Below, one piece after another: positions 56,420-64,000 of a DNA stretch of 64,000 nucleotides (positions within the stretch are counted from its first letter, which is position 1; each line of letters starts with the position of its first letter). The notes beneath the pieces were generated by a model. That model was not told the DNA's origin, searched no databases, and saw nothing but the letters and a program-made list of their open reading frames with translations. Source of the DNA: Chrysoperla carnea (Eukaryota; Arthropoda; Insecta; Neuroptera; Chrysopidae); NCBI RefSeq assembly GCF_905475395.1, contig NC_058337.1, forward strand, positions 88,096,368 to 88,160,367, read 5' to 3'. Made by a program: the position numbers and the translations under genes.

Positions 56420-59400
56420 TTAAAATTTATATTTACTAGGTTCATGTACGGTTCTGGTTGAATAATTTTTAATGACAATTTTAGAAACATTAGTCAGTTT
56501 TGATTTTGATACACTAGCACTTCTAGGGTGAAACAATTTTGATTTAGATCCGTAATCTAACATGGATGAAGACATATTGAACACGTTTGATCTATCTTTA
56601 AACTTTTTTGAAATTCTTTTTACGATTACAGAGCTTGTTTTCTCCTGCAACAAGTCCTTAGCTGCTTTCTCTTTTATCAATTTCACACCAAAACTTCGTA
56701 CTAAGCATGCAATCAATGCTTCATAAAATTCCAAAAAAGTCATTTTGTATTCAATATTTAATAATGTCTCTGTAAAAATTAATGGAGATATGATCGATAA
56801 ACTATCTATAACTTCCAAAATATCAAAAGAACGTGGTAATGTTGTGTTCATTTTGGAACCATTTTCATTTTCGAATAGTTCGTTACATTTTTCATCATCA
56901 ATAATTCCCCATAAAATATCGTTTCCTATATAACCAAATTAAAAGTATATTATTTATTATACAAAAGAAAACATAATTATATGTAACCTTAAGGTAAATG
57001 TAGATACCATATTATGGGATGTTTGGGTACAACGCACTTTGAGGCTGATTATTAAAAAAAAAAAACAACAAATATTTCCACTTTGAAAATTGGTGTTTCA
57101 TACATAATGATTATACGTTAATTTTCTAGTTACGTCTCCAATTACGTGATAAAATTTTGCTTTGAAACTAATTCCGGGAATAGATGTTCATAATTCCGGG
57201 ATATTCACTTCAACTATGTCAATTAAAAATATATAAAACAAGTGAAAACACACAATTGAATGAGTTAATTGTTGAAATACCATGTATAGACAGTGTTGAT
57301 TACTCTGTCACATTACACATACATCAGTGTCACACACATATAATTGATATTCCCATATAATACATACTATACAATTTGCGCTCTCACGGCTAACGGTGAT
57401 GTTTACGAAAAAATATTTCAAACAGAAGTTTATTTTTTTATAAGGAGCATTTTTTACATTTAAAGTTTTAAGTTATGTCTTCAACGGTTTACAAGATGTG
57501 AAACGGTTTACAGGTCGGAAGACCCAATTGACCTATGCTTCTCCTTTACGAACTCGACCACACTCTTTACGTCCTAAGCACGCTATAAAAATTTCAACTT
57601 GATATCTCTTTTCGTTTTTGAGTTATCGTGATGACAGACGGACAGACAGACGACAGGCAGACAGACAACCGGAAATGGACTAATTAGGTGATTTTATGAA
57701 CACAGCTATAGCAAAATTTTGTTCATAGTATCAATATTTTTAAGCGTTAAAAACTTGGGACTAAACTTAGTATATCTTGGTATATTTCATATACATGGTA
57801 TAAAAATATATGTTTGGACCCCAAATGTGTATTCCCAGAATGCCACATGTGTAAATTTTAAGCAAGATTTGCATCTAATTCTATTTTTTTCTTATATTAA
57901 AGACTGTAAGGTAAATTTAATTCCTATACATTGTATAAAAATCAATTCTTGATTAAAATTCCGAAGCAATCATAATTCACTTCCCAAAATATTATTTCTC
58001 CCGTCTTTTTATCAAATTGGCATAAAAATGAAAAATGATATGCTAAAACTTTGTTTTACTTTTAACATGATTTTTCAAAATTTAAAATTTGATATATCAT
58101 ATCATTATGAAATACTATCAAAATAGATTATGCAAATCACGAATATAAACAAAATTATCATTTTGTAAAACTCTTGTTAATTATACCATGTATATATGAA
58201 ATATACATAGTATATTAAGTTTAGTCCAAAGTTTGTAACGCTTAAAAATAATGATGCTAGGAAAAAAATTTTGTCATAGCTGTTCATAAAATCACCTAAT
58301 TAGTCCATTTCCGGTTGTCCGTCCGTCCGTCCGTCCGTCCGTCTGTGGACACGATAACTCAAAAACGAAAAAAGATATCGAGCTGAAATTTTTACAGCGT
58401 ACTCAGGACGTAAAAAGTGAGGTCAAGTTCGTAAATGAGCATCATAGGTCAATTGGGTCTTGGGTCCGTAGGACCCATCTTGTAAACCGTTAGATATAGA
58501 ACAAAAGTTTAATGTAAAAAATTTTCCTGATCAAAAATTAAACAACTTTTGTTTGAAACATTTTTTCGTAAACATCACGGTTTACCCGTGAGGTCGCCAA
58601 TTAGGCGGAAATTTTATAATATGTTCTATACTTGATTATCAGTTATGTATGTGTCACATGTTTGTATGTGTAATGTGATAAAGAAATCAACACTGACTAT
58701 ACATGGTATTTCAACAATTAACTCAGTCAATTGTTTGTTTTCACTTGTTTTATCAATAAATTTAAAAAAAATTATAATGAAACAATCTGATATACAAATG
58801 CAACTTTTTTATAAACTAAAAACAACAGGCTATATTTTACTAGTTTCTGTAAATCATCTCAGATGAATGATATTTGTAGAATAAGAAAAAAGTGTTAATT
58901 AATTTATGTATTTCGTAAAAAAAAAAAAAAAACAAATAAAAACACTCGATTTAAATAGCCCAAAAAAATAAAAAAGTGGTAATTGTAATATGAGGTATTC
59001 TCTACGTTTGTGTTATATACAAATTTTTTTCCAGTAGGTACTTGTCATATGTGATATGGCCTACCTTTTTGTGACGTTAAAAAAACAAATAGCCACTCCA
59101 GAAGAAACTTGCATTACTTACGTGGAGCATACGATTTTGAATTGAACACCATTGCATTTATTCCAGCATACATGGTGAATTTTCGGGCAGAAATATTTTG
59201 GAGAATGGTTTCTCTTTTATTTATCTTAGATGGTACAAATAATTGTATAAACTGCCTAACTGATAATGGCTCAGCTACACTTCGATAGAATTCATACATA
59301 GATTTCAATGGTGCCAGTTCACGATATTTAAATAAAACTACACCTGAATTATAAAAAATTGAGTTGAGGTCCCATTAAAAATATATTTAATTTTCGCCAA

Positions 59401-62400
59401 AGCGAGTGATCAAGAGATTAAATTACGCAAAAAAAGACACTATTCATTCTAATTCTGTTAATTCTAATTACTCATTCTCTTTTTTTAAAACGTTAACGAG
59501 CTTATAGAAAGCGTGGATGTAAATTCCTCTAGTTATCATAAAGTAAAGCATGTTATGAAATAGGTAAATCTCAGTCGTTATATCATTTGTTTAACTTTAG
59601 ACCTTAGATCAAATAAGTTAACTTTTATTGGAACATCCAGAAACGACGCAATACTTCTAGATCTACACCCTTAATAAGTCCGGAACAAGCAATATGGTAC
59701 TTGGCACGAATGTTTTACACATCTATACTTCAAGCAGGAAATGCTCAAGTTAAAAAATAATAAAACGATAGAAGCGAAGTAGGGCCAGCATAGCCTATCG
59801 CTTCGCTACTCAAGTTTCAGCCTAGCCGAATAAATTTAACCTCAGGATAAACATCACGCTATAATGTGAAAACGTCAGATTACATCCAGCCTTTAAAGAA
59901 AACCAGGTGCGCAGGTTAGTCTGAGTCATAAATTGACCCCATAGTTCAGCGATGATCTGATTTCCATGCTAATAGCACGATATTATCATTCGGAGTTAAA
60001 TGAAGACTGGGTTAGATATAGATTTTTTTTTTGAAATTTAGCATAGATTAAAATTAAAGGTAATTGTAAAAATTTTTGGAATTTTATCGTAACCGGTTAT
60101 TTCCAATATAATCAAATGGTAAGTTTATTACTGGTGTAATTTCTACCTTTAGAATAATTGTCTTACCAGAATGCTTATACAGCTGTATGTTTTGATAAAT
60201 ATCGTCTTGTAAAAATTTGTGTAATGCAGATGCCAATAAACTACCACCAAAAATTCGTGCATCTATATTTTCCCCATACAGTTCCCATGCAACTGCTAAT
60301 AAACTATGCAAAAATTGGAAAAAATATATTCGCTCAAATGGATTATGTATTGATTTCATAAGTGCTGCTTTATTTCTTGCTAGCAGTATGTCAGTTTTAA
60401 CCAATGATAATTTTGTCATTATATTACAGTCACGATACATTTGCCACAAAAATAAACGTATCATCACTCTTCTATATTTCTTTTCAGCAAGAAAGTTTTC
60501 ATAATAATAATCTTGACAGCATATATTACAATAAAATCGATAAATTTCCCATAATCGTGGTAAATGTAAAATGAAACAATTGTAAATAAAATGTTCTTCT
60601 CTACTAATTTCATCAGGATCTCTTAATAAAATTGGTAGTTCATCGTCCAACGAATGTTTCGTCGGTGATATTTTTATCTGATAGTGTGGTTCTTTTGTTT
60701 CAATCATGCTTATCAGCGATTTTTCAGCAGGAAACGATTTTTGATAATGTTTATTCATAACTTTTGTACGTTTTAATATATGGTGCAATTCGTCTTTTTG
60801 TATGATATTTTTCACTGATATTTTTAATAGATGATATGATAAATCGATTGTATGTACTGGTTCATGAATTGGTATATTGATTGTATTTTGTAAACAATAA
60901 AGTACACGGTCTCTTTCATGTAAAATTTTTGGATCACAGCAACAATCTTCACAATCGCATACTAATTTGTTATTAAATGTTTTCTTTGGATTAAATGTAA
61001 CCATTTGATCTCTTGGTATACGATCAACAAATCTGGGTTTCGGGTCAGTCTCGTCATTTGAGAATACATGAAATGGATTATCGTACTGGAACAATGGTTG
61101 ATTATGAATTATTTTACCATTACCGCATATTATCGAACCTTCACCATGCTTGAAATTTTTATGAAACTGTCCTTCATACATAGCCCCATTTAAATGTCCA
61201 AAAATAAGTGTACCTGTTTGGATAAAAACTTTGTCACTTTTTTATTTTTTATTAATAAAATATTTTTAGTACCGAAGCCATCTCTTTCACCATTTTTCCA
61301 CATTCCTTTGTAGGTATTATCTAAATAAAATACAAATTCCGAAAACAATTCTCCATCCCATGTATATTTTCCATATCCGTGCATCAAGCCATTTATCCAT
61401 TCTCCTTTATAAAACTAAAAAATAAGAAAGAGCTCATTGCGCCAAATTACTTAAACATCCAAAGGATTATATATTTATTAATTCGCCAACACCTTTTTAA
61501 AGGCACACATAAGTTTACCGTTAATTTATTGGCTAAATAAATTATATTTTTATTTCACCTCCTAGGATTTCAGGCGACATCAGGGCAATTTTTACGTTAA
61601 ATTTTCAAGTAATAGTGTTATTGGATACTAATTATTCTTAATATTCATTATTATACAATTCGAAAACAATTTCAAAAATTTGGAAAACATTTATTTCTGC
61701 TAATGGATTTTTTAATCAATAGTAATTACTTTCCAGAATATTACTTACTGAGTTTTCGGGTTAGCAGGGCCGGATTAAACATTTGAGGGGCCCTGGGCCG
61801 AAAATCATAGGGGATACATGTAAGGGCAGACTTTTTTTTACAAATTTAAGGAATTATAAGCACATTTATTTCACATTTTGTGGAATTATTTTGCTTTCCA
61901 TGCAATTGTATGAGAACATGGAAATCGCATGCTCGCTTATTCTATCAGCCATTTGCTGATTGATTTTTTATTTTTTTTCACATTTTTTTTTTTCATTTGT
62001 TTGTTGGGGGTCTCCAGAACACTCGGGGTCCTGGGTCTGGGCTCAGTTGCGTCCATGCATTAATCCATCCCTGCTGCTCAGATAAGTGTCTTTGCAGCCC
62101 CAGCAGAAAAAGTGGTTTTGGTACAAGAAAAATTTTAAACGATAAAAATTAGTTTTGTAAGCGGCTCAATGGTGACAAGATTGTCGATGCAAATATATAT
62201 CGATTTGCATAAATGAGAAGCGTATTTGTGCACAATTTTAACCGGTATATAAATAATTCGGAATAAATCGTTCACAGCTGCTCTTATTCTATATTATAGA
62301 TTATAAACAAAAAATAGATTACACAAGCGTAAGCAAAATACAAAATAAGAAGCTTACATCGTTATTTGACCAGCACATTCTACCATACCCTTGTCGTTTG

Positions 62401-64000
62401 CCCCGATGCCAACTACCATTGTACCATGTTTTACAATCATATACCCGTTTTCCTTTTCCATCGTATTCATCTTCATGCCATTCTCCATCATAATACTGGT
62501 TTTCATCATAAATTAAACGACCTTTACCATTTTTTTTGCTAAACCACCATTCACCTCTGTAACAGGTATTTGAATTTGCAATGGATAATGTACCAAAACC
62601 ATGGCGTCTTCCATGTAAAAATTGCCCTTCATACCAACATAAATCAGGCCATTTCATTTTTCCTATGCCTTGTATTTCATTGTTTGCAAACATACCCTTA
62701 AAAATCATTTTTGTAATTGATATATTATCATAAAAGATGCGTTTGAGTAGTTTCATTAGAGAATCAATATACAATTTACCTCGTATATCGATCCATCAGT
62801 CCATCGATATCGTCCATATCCATCCATCATCCAGTTTGAAATACACCCTTCGTAAAGACATCCATTTTTCAATTGAACTTTAACGTTTTGTGGAGAAATT
62901 TTTTTCTAAAATGAACCGTAAGTTTTTTAATAATTTGTAACGCCTTCTTAGCAATTAAGAAAATGTTAGCATTTGTCTATAAAACGTGCATGGGCAAGCG
63001 TGGCTTAGAGAGGACACTCTTACTTTGTATCTAAAATACGAGTTAGACAGTGACAACCAAAAATACGAGTAGGACAAAGAGACAACATTTTTTTTCTACC
63101 TATCTTATTAGTATAAGAGAAACTGAGATAGGTAGATAGAAGTAGTATACCCGTCTCGCTTCCTCCTCTATGACTAATGCGGTCTTGGGAAAAGGGATAT
63201 ACAATAAAGTTTATGGCACCCAATAAAGCTATAACAATGGTGGCTTTGACTTAAAATAACTCGCCCATGCCTGGTCTAAAACTTTCCACCAAAATTTTGT
63301 ACTAGCTATATTATTACCTGTAATTATAATGATACTATACTAGAAATTATTACCTGTAAACGTGATGTAACCGAATGACCATCATCACCATTATTTTCAT
63401 TTGCATTTTTTCTTAAACTAGCTGTAGAGGTAAAAAATAGTTATCGTATATTTGTGAAAATACTAGTTTCAGTAAAAATTGTTTCATAGCATCTAGAGTT
63501 TTAATTGAGTAAATGAAACATGCCCCTTGATAAATATAAATAATAATAATTCTACCTATAGTGAAGTTTACTATAAGTAGCTCTAGGGCTCTACAACTCC
63601 TGTCGTCATGTTGTTGGATTCAAATCCAACATGTAAGCCTGACCCAACCACCTAAACGGGCCGAAGGCCCTATATGGCGCACCCAACATGCCAGGCAGTG
63701 ATCAGTTCGAGCCTTAATTATTATTGGAAAACCTTTTATGTCAACAAAGTTAAGGTATTTTAATTTATTTTTTGGAGATAATATTTGTGGTAAACATTGA
63801 GGTAAGTTATTGACAGTATTATAACCTTGTAAACGTGCCATTACAAATAATTTTCTAAATAATGTTACATACTTTGTGAATTTGTCGAGTTTTGAATGAT
63901 TGAGAGATTGTCATGTGGACTGGAAACAACGCTTTGAAAAAGACTTTCTGAACCAGAGGAAACTATCATTGAATTCTTATCAGTTTTGTTCTTCCTATCT
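56420..64000 (-). CDS. Rsph10b: Radial spoke head 10 homolog B (MORN-repeat protein), 5'-partial
   Basis: RSPH10B is a radial-spoke head component of motile cilia and sperm flagella; in insects such a gene is expected to serve sperm. Eight exons join in frame: 64000(edge)-63873, 63421-63354, 62905-62780, 62696-62358, 61414-61273, 61213-60167, 59343-59122 and 56925-56420 (about 858 residues seen). A Ser/Asn-rich N-terminus is followed by about nine MORN repeats, including WYEGQFLHGRRHGFG, YYDGEWHEDEYDGKG, WYNGSWHRGKRQGYG, FYKGEWINGLMHGYG and MYEGQFHKNFKHGEG. The C-terminal domain matches human RSPH10B (EIYRFYCNICCQDYYYENFL, IRLFLWQMYRDCNIM, IHNPFERIYFFQFL, KMTFLEFYEALIACL). A Cys cluster, CDCEDCCCDP, sits between the two parts. 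The frame is open to the window edge; Met at 63969 could be the start. Confidence 0.92.
57236..57802 (+). mobile_element. ~570-bp repeat family, full-length copy (RSPH10B intron)
   Basis: It runs from AAAACAAGTGAAAACACACA and TTGAAATACCATGTATAGAC, through CGGTTTACAGGTCGGAAGAC, TTTACGAACTCGACCACACT and a GACAGACGGACAGACAGACG-type tract, to the end TTTCATATACATGGTATA. The near-terminal motifs ATACCATGTATA and TATACATGGTATA are inverted relative to each other. With the internal tetranucleotide tract this suggests a Helentron/HINE-like non-autonomous element, but the class is inferred. Confidence 0.75.
58182..58752 (-). mobile_element. ~570-bp repeat family, second copy in inverted orientation
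   Basis: The same family, read on the plus strand from TATACCATGTATATATGAAA through GGTTGTCCGTCCGTCCGTCC, GTCAAGTTCGTAAATGAGCA, GTCTTGGGTCCGTAGGACCC and AACAACTTTTGTTTGAAACA to CACTTGTTTT. It faces the 57.2-kb copy with a 380-bp spacer, so the pair forms a large inverted repeat within one RSPH10B intron. Confidence 0.8.
58318..58344. repeat. (GTCC)n microsatellite inside the repeat
   Basis: About five to six GTCC tetranucleotides in a row. The homologous sites in the other copies have shorter or interrupted GGAC/GACA tracts. Confidence 0.85.
61765..62073. mobile_element. hAT-like MITE (RSPH10B intron)
   Basis: 309 bp. The left end CAGGGCCGGATTAAACATTT continues GAGGGGCCCTGGGCC. The inverse of the right end reads CAGGGATGGATTAATGCATG. 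CAGGG-x-x-GGATTAA termini are characteristic of hAT non-autonomous elements in arthropods. The inner part is G-rich near both ends (GGGGTCCTGGGTCTGGGC). An 8-bp target duplication is not clearly preserved, so the copy may be old. Confidence 0.65.

Noticed and set aside
60117-60167. Alternative RSPH10B donor at CTAAAG/GTAGAA (60147)
   Set aside because: It would bring a stop codon into frame at the next exon (GTG TAG). The donor TCTG/GTAAGA at 60167 is a better consensus and keeps the frame.
63600-63720. tRNA-like or SINE-like segment with GTTGGATTTGAATCCAAC on the minus strand
   Set aside because: The motif resembles a T-arm, but no acceptor stem, anticodon arm or A box could be laid out. 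It may be a repeat fragment in an RSPH10B intron.
63620-63841. 73-codon minus-strand frame starting MARLQGYNTVNNLPQ
   Set aside because: It lies in the RSPH10B intron between 63422 and 63872, does not splice in phase with the neighbouring exons, and has no recognisable domain. An alternative first exon is conceivable but unsupported.

Overview
The window is AT-rich nuclear DNA from an arthropod, most likely an insect. Genes are split by short GT-AG introns, codons are A/T-ending, and the proteins match insect forms (sigma-class GST, V-ATPase d, Cables, neuroguidin). Intergenic DNA and introns are full of small palindromic DNA-transposon remnants (MITEs), Helitron-like pieces and a LINE scrap. 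The order of insect cannot be fixed by reading alone.

Layout. (+) 3238-6898: tubulin-folding cofactor E, lacking its CAP-Gly exon(s) here. (-) 7852-14833: adenosylhomocysteinase, complete, four exons, one 4.9-kb intron with a Helitron-like element. (+) 16266-19566: tRNA-His guanylyltransferase, two exons, with four palindromic elements in its intron. (-) 22118-24074: V-ATPase subunit d, complete. (+) 26094-31209: Cables, seven coding exons, with a 300-bp palindrome in intron 1. (+) 37668-38579: neuroguidin, first exon not found. (-) 46356-49070: a four-exon gene for a 227-residue protein that I do not recognise, assembled here from splice signals. (-) 52678-53888: sigma-class glutathione S-transferase, complete. 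(-) 56420-64000: RSPH10B-like MORN-repeat radial-spoke protein, running off the right edge.

Most of these are unrelated housekeeping genes, and I see no operon-like logic. Tbce (tubulin folding) and RSPH10B (axoneme) both concern microtubules, and the unknown 227-residue protein has a composition reminiscent of small axonemal proteins, but that is only a suggestion. The gene-poor stretches (about 31.2-37.6 kb and 38.6-46.3 kb) hold little that I can name; part of the latter is T-rich on the + strand.

No convincing previously undescribed system is present. The most useful new items are the unrecognised four-exon gene, the inverted pair of ~570-bp repeats inside an RSPH10B intron, the run of neighbouring MITEs in the THG1 intron (one with a perfect 8-bp target duplication), and insect-specific insertions in TBCE and RSPH10B. 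No retrovirus-like or Polinton-like fossil was recognised.
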